Shown here piece after piece: positions 1 to 11,100 of a stretch of DNA of 64,000 nt (positions within the stretch are counted from its first letter, which is position 1; every line of letters starts with the position of its first letter). The notes beneath the pieces were generated by a model. It did no database searches. It saw nothing but the letters and a program-made list of their open reading frames with translations, and was not told the DNA's origin. This DNA is from Hexactinellida sp. DTS-2022. Its lineage: Eukaryota; Porifera; Hexactinellida. The stretch is taken from contig JAPNXP010000008.1 of NCBI GenBank assembly GCA_028753945.1, forward strand, positions 4,154,001 through 4,218,000, written 5' to 3'. The translations under genes were made by a program, and so were the position numbers.

Positions 1-336
1 GGACTCCAAACGCGTCAGTAAATCCTTCTAGACCGACCTTCTAAATTAACAGTACCCAGATTAAATGTACGAATTTTTTTTTTCCTAAAGTAACATGCAT
101 TAAATTAGCTACAAAGTGACTATTCATACCAGAGGTCTGGCAAAAGGCTTATCTGCTCTGCTATTCTTCCGCTTTGGTTTCGATTTTTTCTTTCCCTAAA
201 TATGAATCATAAACATTATGTATCCAAATGAATGAGTGCTCCTCTATAGAATGAAGATTGAGCTCACATACCCCAGACGAGAGAACTAAAGAATATCAGA
301 ATAAATACGACAAGTCATAAGGATTCTTAATGCGAG
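1..336. other. Left-edge noncoding stretch
   Basis: AT-rich sequence downstream of the minus-strand zinc-finger gene. I see no coding frame, RNA gene or clear repeat in it; it probably holds the 3' UTR of that gene. Confidence 0.5.
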
Positions 337-2709
337 CTAACTAATGCTACCTCCATCCCCAGATTCCTCGGCATCAACACTCATAGAAGTGTCTTCCTCA
401 TTGTCTTCCCCTCTCATCCGAAGCTCTTTGCTGCTCTTCACAAAGTTAATCAGAGGTCTGCCTGTTTTCTGGATGTGAGCTCCCATTGTTGTGATGTCGC
501 CTACGCCCACGGGGGCATCCTTTATCTCAGGGAGAGGCTTACCCATTACCTCGTACAACTTCACAACCTGGGGATATGGTATAAATGCATTATGTGAGTT
601 TATATAAGTTGTATCACGTATAATATGTAATACGTTAATTCCTTCACGTATTACAAAAACATGTTCTTAGTTACAGAAATCATATTTACTATAATTTGAA
701 TGTACAATAATCGGTTTATGTGTATTGTGAAAGTGAACTTATTTTTACAGATACTTTGAGTTTAACTTTAAATCAATTTTAAGTGAATCACCTTTTTGTG
801 TTTAGTTCCCACAATGTGAGCTTTGAAAGCGTCCTTTCCAGTACACATCACATCACACACGTCACACTTGAATAGCTTTCCAGTGTTGGGCACTGATGGC
901 ATTGGGTTGGTGAGTTTCTTCTTGTGCGACTTCCCATTCAGATGAGTGTTGTAAGCCTAGCAGGGAAGAGAGGATAATTTGTAATTTATGGAAATAACTT
1001 ATAGGATATTAGTATCTTTAACAGTTCAAAGTAAATGCACACTAATTTAATACAAGTTCGGGGAATACATGCGTAATTAGGAAAATGTAATCTTTTAGGG
1101 AAAAAATTGGAAAAACTATATATTAATGTTTATTATTTTTGCAGTCTTAATAACATATCACGTGTGCATTAATTGGTGTCACTTTTAAACACATCCCATC
1201 AAATTTAAAGACACTACCGTAATTGAAATCAACAGATAATCTCAAGGAGAATTACGTTATAATTAATACCAAATTAGCAATTGCAATTGATTACTATTAC
1301 ATAAGATAGGGGAGTTTTTGAAATTCACAGTTGAATTTTGCTTTGCAATAATTAATAATTATATTAAGCCTTCAAAAATATGTAACAGAGGTGACTCCAG
1401 TTAGTTTGTGAGTTCTTACCACCACCTTGCCAACAAACTATACAACAAATATGACACAGATATGCGTGTATTTAAAGTCTCTAATTCGGAGGAGACTTAG
1501 CCACTAACAAAGCAAGGTAAATTAATAACAATCAGCATAGCTTACATCTGAAGTTCCGCAGCTGACTTTGCAGACCTCACAGAAGTAGTTAGCAGCCCTG
1601 GGTGCGTCCCTTGGGAATCCTCTTTGGAACCTCTTGTTTATCTGAATTCCAACCGCAGGTCCGAATCTGCTCTTCGCGGCTCCGCGGATAAACGCACCTC
1701 TACTGCTCGCCCCTCTGCTGTCAACAGGGGACTGCTTCTATTGTAGAAGCGTTAATGATCGTAAAACTCGTTAATTAGTTGTAATCTTATATTTCAAACT
1801 TATTTTTTTGTTAATGGGTAGAACTGTTAAGAGCTACATCTATATTATTAAAACTCGATTGTTGTCTGTCTGTTTGTTGTAAAAAACTTGTATTCAATAA
1901 TTGCCTGAATTAACCTCCACAATCCAATTCTGTATAGCTTGTTGCTGTTGCGGAGTAATATTAGACTCGGCTGGGGTGGTACTATCAGTAGCTATATCTG
2001 GCTGCGGTTGTTGTTGTTGTTGTTGTTGTCCGCTTTGGTTGCCAGTGTACCCGTACATGTACCCAGTGTGAGCAGCGGCAGGCGCTGAGGTAGAATAGTA
2101 GTTGTACGGGTAGGCGGGGGCCGGGGCGCTCTGGTGAGGGCGGGGCTGGTAGCTCTTCTGAGCGGGGTAGTACCCACTCGAGTCCTGACCGTAGCCAGCG
2201 GTAGGATACTGCTGGTACTCAGCTGCTGAGCCAGGCTACATAATGTAGTATAACTCCAATAGGAATATTCCTGTGAGTTATATATTAATTTGGAAATCCC
2301 CTAGCCTTATACAAATGCACACAAATTACTTCAGTTAATACGAATTCCAGATACGTGTAAAACAAATAGATTCCATATAAACGGGAGACTACTGTGTGGA
2401 TCATGGATGTACCAAAATTTAACAAAAATATAACTCATATCTAACTATCTACCTACTTACCTGTCTGGGGTTTACGAATGGGTTTGGAGCATTGGAGTGC
2501 ATAGTTTTGTTCATCTGCTGGTTGGGCGTATAGCCCTGGTGCTGTTGTTGGTACCCTCCTCCCCCCACGGGGTACCTGACGGGGGCCGCCGCCCCGTACT
2601 GGCCCTGTTGCGGCTGAGAGTACCCGTACTGTGAGTAACCGGAGTACTGCTGAGACTGGTAGCTGGCAGGCGCCGAGTTCTGGTAGCTTCCAGACTGGTA
2701 GTAAGACAT
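337..2709 (-). CDS. ZFR-like double zinc-finger RNA-binding protein without a DZF domain
   Basis: Five exons give a 385-residue protein (plus coordinates, read from high to low): 2461-2709, 1915-2235, 1546-1737, 792-956, 337-567. All junctions are GT-AG and every exon is a multiple of three. Residues 1-190 are a low-complexity Tyr/Gln/Pro/Ala tract like the N-terminus of ZFR. Two U1-type C2H2 fingers follow (C243, C246, H259, H265 and C285, C288, H301, H307). The sequence after finger 2, KHKKVVKLYEVMGKPLPE, closely matches the same spot in animal ZFR. ZFR continues to a third finger and a C-terminal DZF domain, but here the frame ends about 75 residues on, in an acidic tail. Such fingers bind double-stranded RNA in the family. 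I read it as a short ZFR relative; a missed downstream exon beyond the window edge is the alternative. Confidence 0.8.
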
Positions 2710-2847
2710 GCTAGCTAGTCGCTGTAATACCGTATGCATAGTAATTAATTAATTATAGCTATTCACTGACAAACAATACACGGGAGCGATAAAAATAATT
2801 CTTAAGAGAATTCAGGGAGTAGCTAAATACAAGCTATAGGTATGGTA

Positions 2848-5832
2848 TTAGAACTGTAGGCAGATAGCAGGTGTGTAGGCTAGGTAGATAATGTTCTGTT
2901 GTCGCCAGTCGGTGTGGGAGAGGCGGCGGATAAATATAACCGCCCACACAAACACACGGAACTTAGAGCGCCCTCTCCTCGCTAGGCCCTGTTCCCCTAG
3001 GGTCAGTCCGGACATGAGGAGATAGGTGGAGTAGACACTGAGCTGCGAACTGAGGTAGGACTTCTGCCAGAGAAGAGATCTGTATTTAGCTTTAGAATCG
3101 AAATATAGGTTCCTATAGTGAGCCAGCTTCGAGGCTCGCGAGTTGAGCTCCGAGACTTGGCCAACTAGGTTCTCATTCTCCCTCGCCAGTTCAGAGCTCT
3201 GAGCAGAGGTAGGGGCGGGAGGGAGGGAGCGCTTGGCTATACACCCATAGGGGTCAGCTGTTCGCTGGTGTATAGAGTCTATTCTGTCTCTGAGGAGACT
3301 GTTCTCCCGAGCCAGCCCGTCCCGCTCGGTCTGCAGAGAGAGGTGCGCCTTCGCGTAGAGCTGCTCCTGCGTGAGCGCCACCCCCAGGGCAGAGCGGAGC
3401 TCGTTCCCCTTGAGAGAGGTCATAGGGGGAACTGTTAGAGGGGTGGGGGCGGGGAGATCGTCGTAGAAGTGTACCCTCTTCTCCGGAGCAGGTTTGATGC
3501 TGCACTGATTCGACTGTTTTAACTTTTCAATTTCCTCCCTGTGTGAGTTGCCCTGATTGAAGAGCTGTACTCTGTACACGGTAACTTCTTTCTGTAGGAA
3601 CTGTAGCTCCTCCTGTTTGGCGCTCAGCTCCTCTCTCAGACTCCGCACCGCCTCTGATGAGGAGTCCTCTCTCCTCTGCTGGAGGTCTCGCTCCGTTGTG
3701 TCCTCCTTAACCTGGGTGGACAGCTTGTCCAGCTCTGAGAACATGACGTCATCATACTTCTGGATGTGCTGCTGTATAATCCTAAGTTTGGTGGCGAGCA
3801 GGGTCTCCCTGGTGTCGCTGTCCTCTCTCTCGGCGATCAGCTGTTTCTCCAGCTCCTGCAGACACCGCTGCAGCTGCGAATTCACCGCCTCCAGCTTGGG
3901 TCTCTCCAGAGTGAGGCGCCGCACCTGATCATTCAGCTCTGCATTATCCGACAGTTTCAGTTCTAACATTTTCAAACTCTTCTCTCCTCTCTCGTATGCA
4001 GCCTGCAGACTGGTCTCTAGGGCTTGTATCTTTCTGTTGTTCCTATCCCTCACAGCAGCTGACAGCTCCCGCACACAGGGCGAAGTTACGCCGAGAGAGG
4101 CGGTGTCGATGTTACCGGACGCCACATTCTCGCAGAGACGGGACACATCGCCTCTGATCAGCTGTTCTGTCCGCGCCACGCTCTCCACCTCCTGTCTCAA
4201 GCCCCGTATCAGCCCTGTGTCTCTCAGGATCTTCTTCTTGAGAGTGCGCGCCTGCGAGCGCCGCTTCGCCTGCTCCCCATTAAGCGCGGCGCTCATGGTG
4301 CCCAGCAGCGCCGCGGACTCCTGCAGCCGCCCCTCCAGCTCCGCGCTGTCGCTGCTTAGGCTGCACACGGAGAGACTCGCCTCTCTGGACAGCACAGCTG
4401 ACAGCGTGCCGATCAGAGCCTCGGGCGCCACTGCCCGTCCCGTGTGCTCACTCAGCAGCTGCGCTAGGTGCGACAGCGTCAGAGCGCTGGCCTGTGACGC
4501 GAGCTGCTGCTCGGCCAGCTGCTCCGCCTCCAGCTTAAGCAGCGGCGCCATCTCCGCTATCCGGGAGAGCAAGTCCGGACTCTCCCCCAGGAGCCCCGAG
4601 AGGGCGCCCTTGCAGAGCTCGTGCTCGCTGCGTAGCGCCGCTATGTTCCGCAGGAGGAGGTTCCCGTCCGCCAGGGCTGCCGAGAGACCGGAGCGCACCT
4701 GCGATATATTCTGTCCGGCGCGGAGCAGGTCTGTGAGGGAGCCCAGCTGCTCGCACAGCGCGGCTGCGTCCCTCATAATCTCGTCTGTGGACACGAGCCC
4801 CGTGTCAGCTTCCGCGGGACGCCTGTCCAGATCCGAGAGAAGCCGCGCGTGCGCCTGCACCCGCTCCGCGGCTGACTTGAGCTCGATAACTTCTCTCTCC
4901 TGCAGCACCAGTTCGTCTTGGAGGTGTGAGTTTTCGCGCTGAGACTGGTCTTCCCGCTGCGAGCTCTCAGCGAGGTCTCGCTCCACGCGGGAGAGGAGAG
5001 AGGTCAGATTATTGACCTCTGTCTCCATGGCTACTATCCTGGCCTGCGCCTCCCGCTGGCCTCGCTCCCGCTCCTTCATCCGCTCCTCCAGCCCCGAGTA
5101 GGCCTCCAGGAGCGCTCCGTGCTCCGAGAGCTTGTCTATTATCTCCCGCTCCGTCTCTGACATCTTGCAGAGCAGCCCCTCCCGCTCCAGCAGCAGACTC
5201 GTGTTCTCCTTGCGAGCCTTGTTCCCCTCTCTCCGCTCCGCCTTCATCCTGGCCTTCAGCTGCTGACAGCTGCTCAGCAGACGCGAGTTGCTCTCGATCA
5301 GCTGACCGACCTCCCCAGGCGCCTGCTCTAACTCGGGCAGCGTGACGTCACTCCCGCTACCGGCCAGCTCGTCGGGTCCCTCCCGCATGCCGGCCAGCAG
5401 GGCCCGGAGACTGGTGGAGAACTCCGCAGAGACGGTTTGCAGGAACTGGGACATCTCTTGCTGCGGGGAAATAGAGCGCCGACTGCGGTCATTCCTTAGG
5501 CTCTTAGCGGTTGCTGGGCGGATGGAGTGAGACCGGTTTGCCCGTCTGGCGCTCGGAGAGAACATGCTCTCGTCACTCTCGTAGAGACTCGAGAAGGAGC
5601 CCGTGAGGGCCAGCCCGCTGTCCGCGCTGACGGCCAGCTCGTCGGGGCACCTCCGGGGCGTGGAGTGGGCGTGGGGGGGAGAGGGGGGCAGGATGGTGTC
5701 CAGCTTGGAGAGAATGTCCGGCTTAGAGAGCTGCTTGCCGGCACTGCGTATCTCCTGGGACAGCGCGAGCAGAGAGGAGAGCTGATCGATAGGGGAAGGG
5801 AAACAAGCTGATTCCGGGGCAGGAGCGGTCAT
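2848..5832 (-). CDS. PACT-domain centrosomal coiled-coil protein (pericentrin/AKAP9-like)
   Basis: Single exon, 994 residues from the first ATG (5832). Residues about 130-860 are dense heptad-rich coiled coil (Leu/Glu/Arg/Gln). The C-terminus, about residues 893-975, looks like a PACT domain: a YRNLYF...SLLWQKSYLSSQL helix, then a basic stretch with KFRVFVWAVIFIRR and a terminal Trp. In pericentrin, AKAP9 and fungal Spc110/Pcp1 relatives this domain anchors the protein to the centrosome or spindle pole. Vertebrate pericentrin and AKAP9 exceed 3000 residues, so this is a very short version. The gene is unusually GC-rich for the window and has no intron. The assignment rests on the C-terminal pattern; any coiled-coil protein could match the middle. 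Confidence 0.72.
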   Translation of the reverse strand: MTAPAPESACFPSPIDQLSSLLALSQEIRSAGKQLSKPDILSKLDTILPPSPPHAHSTPRRCPDELAVSADSGLALTGSFSSLYESDESMFSPSARRANRSHSIRPATAKSLRNDRSRRSISPQQEMSQFLQTVSAEFSTSLRALLAGMREGPDELAGSGSDVTLPELEQAPGEVGQLIESNSRLLSSCQQLKARMKAERREGNKARKENTSLLLEREGLLCKMSETEREIIDKLSEHGALLEAYSGLEERMKERERGQREAQARIVAMETEVNNLTSLLSRVERDLAESSQREDQSQRENSHLQDELVLQEREVIELKSAAERVQAHARLLSDLDRRPAEADTGLVSTDEIMRDAAALCEQLGSLTDLLRAGQNISQVRSGLSAALADGNLLLRNIAALRSEHELCKGALSGLLGESPDLLSRIAEMAPLLKLEAEQLAEQQLASQASALTLSHLAQLLSEHTGRAVAPEALIGTLSAVLSREASLSVCSLSSDSAELEGRLQESAALLGTMSAALNGEQAKRRSQARTLKKKILRDTGLIRGLRQEVESVARTEQLIRGDVSRLCENVASGNIDTASLGVTSPCVRELSAAVRDRNNRKIQALETSLQAAYERGEKSLKMLELKLSDNAELNDQVRRLTLERPKLEAVNSQLQRCLQELEKQLIAEREDSDTRETLLATKLRIIQQHIQKYDDVMFSELDKLSTQVKEDTTERDLQQRREDSSSEAVRSLREELSAKQEELQFLQKEVTVYRVQLFNQGNSHREEIEKLKQSNQCSIKPAPEKRVHFYDDLPAPTPLTVPPMTSLKGNELRSALGVALTQEQLYAKAHLSLQTERDGLARENSLLRDRIDSIHQRTADPYGCIAKRSLPPAPTSAQSSELARENENLVGQVSELNSRASKLAHYRNLYFDSKAKYRSLLWQKSYLSSQLSVYSTYLLMSGLTLGEQGLARRGRSKFRVFVWAVIFIRRLSHTDWRQQNIIYLAYTPAICLQF

Positions 5833-6220
5833 AAACAGCAAGGACTATGGATTATATGTTATGTATAAAGTGTGATAAACAAATCAAGTTTTGGCTTTGT
5901 GATATTTCGCAGATTTTCAAACTTAAATATGAAATTAATCTCCTAGTTAGGTTCGCATAATGATATCTTATTTCCTCAAACAATAACTTTCTTTGTAAAT
6001 AATTGTAAGAAAGTGGAAATAATAAACAATAGAGAGATCAATGTTTTGGTTTGTGAGCTATTTGTCATTATACGCGTTTGTCATAAACAATGATGCAACA
6101 AGTTGAGTTTGAACCGTCAACTCATTTGGAACTCATTAGTTGAACTAGAGTATGAAATTGTTTAGCACTAGATAAAGGCAAACCAATATTAGAGTACAAC
6201 TAGACACGAAACAATATATC

Positions 6221-6820
6221 CTATTTGGGATTTATGGGTTTCCCTTCCTTCTTCCGTCTCTGTACATCCCAGTTGTACACGCGGGCCATGTTAACCTCCG
6301 TGGTGGTGTACTGGTCCCGCAGGAAGTCCAGGTCGCTGATGGTGCTCTTCAGTCCCTCCTGGGCCGTGTCCAGGTTCTTCCTCAACAGCTGTTCTGCGTC
6401 GTCTATCGTGTACTCCAGCATGACATTGGCACCGAGCCATAGGTATGCCGTGTCCGTGGGGGGGATGGTGGCGGTCGCGTACACGTTCTCGTTGAGAAGG
6501 AACTGAGTGGAGAGAGGGGAGAGAGAGGACTTCTCGGCCTTGAGGAACCTAACCATTTCCAGCGTGCTTATAATGTCCGGCATTTGCAGCTTGAGTCTCT
6601 TCTTGCGCTGCAGAAGATTGACTTCCCAGAACTTGTACTTCTGGTGCTGCTCGTCCAGTCGCTTTATAACTCCCTCAGCTGACGAGTTCTCCGCCTTCCG
6701 CATGAAGCTGTCCACGTCCTCCAGGAAGCTGGCCTCCGGGATTCCTCCGTGCGGCTTAGAGTCCGCGGAATCTAACACCTCTGTTGACGCCATTGAGCTA
6801 CTGCTGTGAGATAACAACAT
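6221..6820 (-). CDS. VBP1: Prefoldin subunit 3 (VHL-binding protein 1)
   Basis: Intronless, 199 residues (human VBP1 is 197). The protein follows VBP1 end to end: GIPEASFLEDVDSFM near the N-terminus, LDEQHQKYKFWEVNL, then the hairpin segment PPTDTAYLWLGANVMLEY, and LDFLRDQYTTTEVNMARVYNW near the end. It is one of the alpha-type subunits of the hexameric prefoldin co-chaperone, which passes nascent actin and tubulin to the CCT chaperonin in the cytosol. The first ATG is at 6820; an in-frame ATG at 6793 (MASTEVL) is also possible and resembles a usual N-terminus. It sits 380 bp upstream of the PACT gene on the same strand. Confidence 0.95.
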   Translation of the reverse strand: MLLSHSSSSMASTEVLDSADSKPHGGIPEASFLEDVDSFMRKAENSSAEGVIKRLDEQHQKYKFWEVNLLQRKKRLKLQMPDIISTLEMVRFLKAEKSSLSPLSTQFLLNENVYATATIPPTDTAYLWLGANVMLEYTIDDAEQLLRKNLDTAQEGLKSTISDLDFLRDQYTTTEVNMARVYNWDVQRRKKEGKPINPK

Positions 6821-6913
6821 TGTATTGTAATTTGTACATAGTACGTATTATGCCGAGTGTAGCATATTATATATAGCATTTGCAACAATCTGAACAACAT
6901 TATTAACTTTGCA

Positions 6914-7933
6914 CTAGCTAGTTCTGAGAGATTTTAACTTTTCCAGCATCTGTGTGTGACGCTTCTTATCTCTGCTGGCGAGCAGACCCCCGTCGTTAGC
7001 CACTCCCCCCGCCCCGGAGTAGCTGATTCCTTCTCCCTCTAGCGTAGTCATGGCACCGCCCACTGCCCTCATGAATGCGTTGGGAGCACATATGTCCCAC
7101 TTCTTTATCTTGGTGACGTGCAGATACAGGTCCGCAGCGCCGCTCAGCAGCTGCAGCGTCTTGTAGCCGGCGCCGCCCGCGCGGATAACCTCCACACCCT
7201 CCCCAAGGGTCTCGCGCGCCACTTTCTCCACGTCTCCCGCGTGAGAGCGGGACACTATTATCCGGAGCTTGTCGCTCGCCTGGCTAGAAACTGCCTCCGG
7301 GAGAGACCTGCCTCTGCCCACCCAAGCGAAGTACGTCTTGTCTAAGAAGGGCTGGTGCACTATTCCCATTAGCGGCTCTCCCATGTACGCCACACATAGC
7401 ATAACGGTTACGTATTGGAGCAGACCCTCAGTGAACTCCTGCGTAGCGTCAAGCGGGTCCACCCACACTGTCAGGTTCCTAATGTCCACAAAGTCTCCCG
7501 AGTAAGAAGATATCTTGAACGGCTTAACTTCCGGTCTGTCCAGATCTGGCTTATCCCCGGTGCCGGGGGCCACGGCATCTCTCTCCTCAGAAATGACACT
7601 CAGGTTAGGCCACACGCGCTTCAGACCGGACACTATCCTAGCGTGAGATCGTCTGTCAGCGTCCGTAACTAACTCCTGAGCCCCCTCCTTAGTCTCGCCC
7701 TTTGATTTAATATCTAAGCTTTTCTGCTCGTGCACGGCCCTAACTTCCCTGCCGCCGGTCTCTGCTAGGTCTAGAGCCGCGGAGAGCAGAACTGGGAGGA
7801 ATACCGTGTCTTCTCGCAGGAACTGGGGTCTCTGCTTGTAGCTCATGACTAGCCTCATTAGCGCTAGCAAGAGCAGCACACAGCAGACAGCCACACACGA
7901 GGAGCGGACTCTATAACTGGGGGTAAGTTTCAT
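6914..7933 (-). CDS. BPNT2: Golgi-resident PAP phosphatase (3'(2'),5'-bisphosphate nucleotidase 2)
   Basis: Intronless, 339 residues from ATG 7933 (human BPNT2/IMPAD1 is 359). A short N-terminus precedes a membrane anchor at about residues 13-30, giving a type II Golgi topology. The inositol-monophosphatase fold motifs are all present: TDADRR (D91), SEE (E116, E117), WVDPLDATQEFTEG (D159, D162) and WDICAPNAF near the end. The enzyme hydrolyses PAP made by Golgi sulfotransferases to AMP, so it supports glycan sulfation. The open frame continues further 5' to 8086, but that extension is low-complexity AT-rich and starts before the natural signal anchor, so I chose 7933. Confidence 0.93.
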   Translation of the reverse strand: MKLTPSYRVRSSCVAVCCVLLLLALMRLVMSYKQRPQFLREDTVFLPVLLSAALDLAETGGREVRAVHEQKSLDIKSKGETKEGAQELVTDADRRSHARIVSGLKRVWPNLSVISEERDAVAPGTGDKPDLDRPEVKPFKISSYSGDFVDIRNLTVWVDPLDATQEFTEGLLQYVTVMLCVAYMGEPLMGIVHQPFLDKTYFAWVGRGRSLPEAVSSQASDKLRIIVSRSHAGDVEKVARETLGEGVEVIRAGGAGYKTLQLLSGAADLYLHVTKIKKWDICAPNAFMRAVGGAMTTLEGEGISYSGAGGVANDGGLLASRDKKRHTQMLEKLKSLRTS

Positions 7934-8158
7934 TGCTTCTCTAGTAATAGAATCCAATGTAATAGGGCAAATCACACAATAATAACCATTGAAAAATGAA
8001 AGTTCATTGCATTGAAGTTTAAAATAATTTGTAATGAAGATGGCTGGGATTCTATAAAATAATGAATAATTCGTTGAGAATAACAACAGTCGAAAGAAAA
8101 TACAAAAATAAATAAATTCGAAAATTACAAAGTAGATAAATATAGATTCCGTTACAAC

Positions 8159-11100
8159 TTATATTTCCTGAATTCCCTCAAACTTGGTCTTACCCAGCAT
8201 TCTCCCGGACCGTCTGAACCCGCTGAGCTCATTGGCCTGTAGGTAGCTGCCCGCGGCGGTCCCCAGCTTGTCGCTGCCACTCAGAGGCGTAGAGATGCCC
8301 AGCACCACCACCAGCACCGCTACGTTGTCGAGACAGCCGGAGGCCAGCGCTATGTCTCGCAGGAGCCGAGCGGCAAACGCAGGTCTGTCTACCAACGGTT
8401 TCACTATCTGTAAGAGAGATCGGTTTCAGTTATAAGTAAGCAAGGTATAATGTGAAATCTGGAATAAACTACAGTAGAACCTCGTTAGTACGGACACGAG
8501 GGGACCACTAAATGTGTTCGCCTTAACCGGGATTATTAATTAACCGGTGTCATTTGTATTGAAAAGACTTTGAATGAGACTAAATAATGTTTGTATTAAC
8601 CGTGTTCGTACTAACTAAAGAGGTTCTACTGTAGGTCAATAATTGAAAAGTGGTGTATACAAATTTCGTACATTCACTTAGCAATTTCAGATTACACTAA
8701 CAACGTAAACATACTTTTACAGCTTGGTCGTAGCTAATGAACTCCCAAATGCTCTTGCTGCCTATGACCAGGAACTCGTCGTGAGCGGAGAGTCTGAGGG
8801 AGTTCGCGTACGGGTCTGGCGTCAGCACGGGGTAGAGACTGAATGCCCCCAGAGCGCGAGTGGTAGGGGACAGCCCTATAATAGAAATCGACCATAACAA
8901 AGTAAATAGCAAACAACAGCTCATGTAGCTACTATTTGAGGAGGACAAGATGATTAGTACAAGGCATATTGTAGTTATCCTTCTTGTGAACCTAGTGGCA
9001 TCAAACTACGGAAATAGCGAGCTACCCAGGGTCGCTAGAAGGACAGACTCCTGTCAAGACGGCAGCTGCGAGAGTTCCTCGTTTGACATATATTTGTGGC
9101 CGCTTTGGCTTATCCCGTGTCTCGTGCTGATCGTGCCATGCGTCGTGGGTGGGCTCGTGATCGCGTGTCAAGAGTTAGCAAAGAGGAGCGGAATGATTCA
9201 CAAGAGACCCCGCCCCTCAACCGCTAGGGTGTCTCAGTCATTCGAGAATCCGGACTTACAAACGACGCTCAGACACTACCCAGCAGGCTACGCAATGTAT
9301 CCGGATGGAGATTGGTATGTCAAGCCCGCCACTCCAGTGAATACCAGCAGCTACCCCTACCTCACTGATGAGGGGGCGCCTCCTAATTACTCACAGCTAC
9401 TTGTTGCAAACAAAACTGAATAATAATTGAGTCTTAGAATAGTGAATTCTATATATAAGATTTACTTATAAATTGACAACATTTTGCAAACGTAATTTCA
9501 GGCACTTGCCACTTGGCAAGGTCATTTAGTAACATCAAAACTCAAGCTGGTTTATATTGAAGATGTTGACCGATACAACAGTTATTCCTTCTAATGAAAT
9601 ATTACGCCACCTGGTCTAGCTAATAATTTTTAATATACCAGATTGGGGAATAGAATCTTTATAAAGTTAATGCATGTTCTAATGGAAAATTGCTCAAAAT
9701 AATGAACTATATTAATCGCTGCAAACAAACTGTTTCGGGGATATAATGAACAATAAAAAACTATTCCCATTGAGTTCATAACAAGGTACATGTCACACAA
9801 TAATAGCTATGAGGAACCTACCCATAACCTTTCTATCCTCGGTTATGAAGCCCCTCCTCTGCAGCACCCGCTCTCTCTCCTTAACGTTCTTGTTAACTGT
9901 GTGGAGCTGTGTGAGAGTGATGGGTTTGCCCTGACGAGATATAACCACTTCCACCTGACCCACGTTAGCAGTGTTCAGAATAAAGCCCCCAGGAATCTAA
10001 TACGTATATTAATTATTACAAGTTACATATTAGCAAATAGAAACAAGTTAATACATACACAAACAAGTAACAGCAAATATTAGTAGAATCTTGTTAATTC
10101 GTATTATCTGAAATTCGTATTAACCGGAGTCACTTGCATGCTATAGGGGAACTAAACCTTGTATTCCTTAACCGATATTTCGCCTTATCCGTGTTCCTAT
10201 TAACGAGGGTCTATGTAAGATACTGTCGTTATAATATAGTGGCTACCTGGTATATGTGGCAGACCGCAATAGAGGCGGCGGAGAAGTGCCCGACCTTTCC
10301 GAGGAGCTTGTTGGCGCTGAGAATTGAGTACTTCAGATAGTGAGCCGATATCTCGTGGGAGGTCTCGTCTATCTCGGACAGGATTATGTGCGGGAGTCTG
10401 AGAGCTATCTCGGAAGATACGTCAGAAGTCGGATAGCCTACAGAATGCCAGTTAACCAGCCATTAGAATAATTATACAGTCAAGTCTTCTTATTGTTTCT
10501 TCTACTTAATATGAACAACATTTTTAATAAACAAGCTCAATCCTCCCAATTTAACACCTCAAATAGTTTGTATAAATTCCGCACATTATGAATTCTCTCT
10601 ATAATGGAAATAATTTATGATCCCTTCAATGTCCATAATAAAACAATCTATGATCCCTAGAATGATAATACAATAACCTGACTGTACCTTCTATGATAGC
10701 AAACAGCCCGTCCTTCCCTCGCCTGAACCCGACCTCCTTAATCTGGGTTATCCTGTACGGGTGTTGTACCTGTACGTCGGGCAGCAGGGAGCTGATGGAG
10801 CTGAGCTCCCTGCACTCGGCGCTGCCGTAGCTCCAGTTGGAGTTGTGCGAGGAGGTGGTGCCGCTGTCCACGGTCCCGGTGGGCATCATGCTGGGGAGAA
10901 TCATAGGAACCTCGAATATGCCCTCGAGGATCAGTCTACGGAACATACATTGTACAACTACAGTAGACTCTCGTAATATGAACACTATATGTGAATATCG
11001 GTAGGAATACAAGGTTTAATGCCTCTAGCCTATACAAATTCATTCAATGACTCCGGATAATAGGAATTTCGGGGTATTATTCACTGCGATATGCGCAAAC

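Noticed and set aside
4037..4942. A 301-codon plus-strand frame opposite the PACT coiled-coil gene
   Set aside because: It is Ser/Arg/Cys-rich composition shadow of a GC-rich coiled-coil frame; the minus frame is three times longer and ends in a PACT-like domain.
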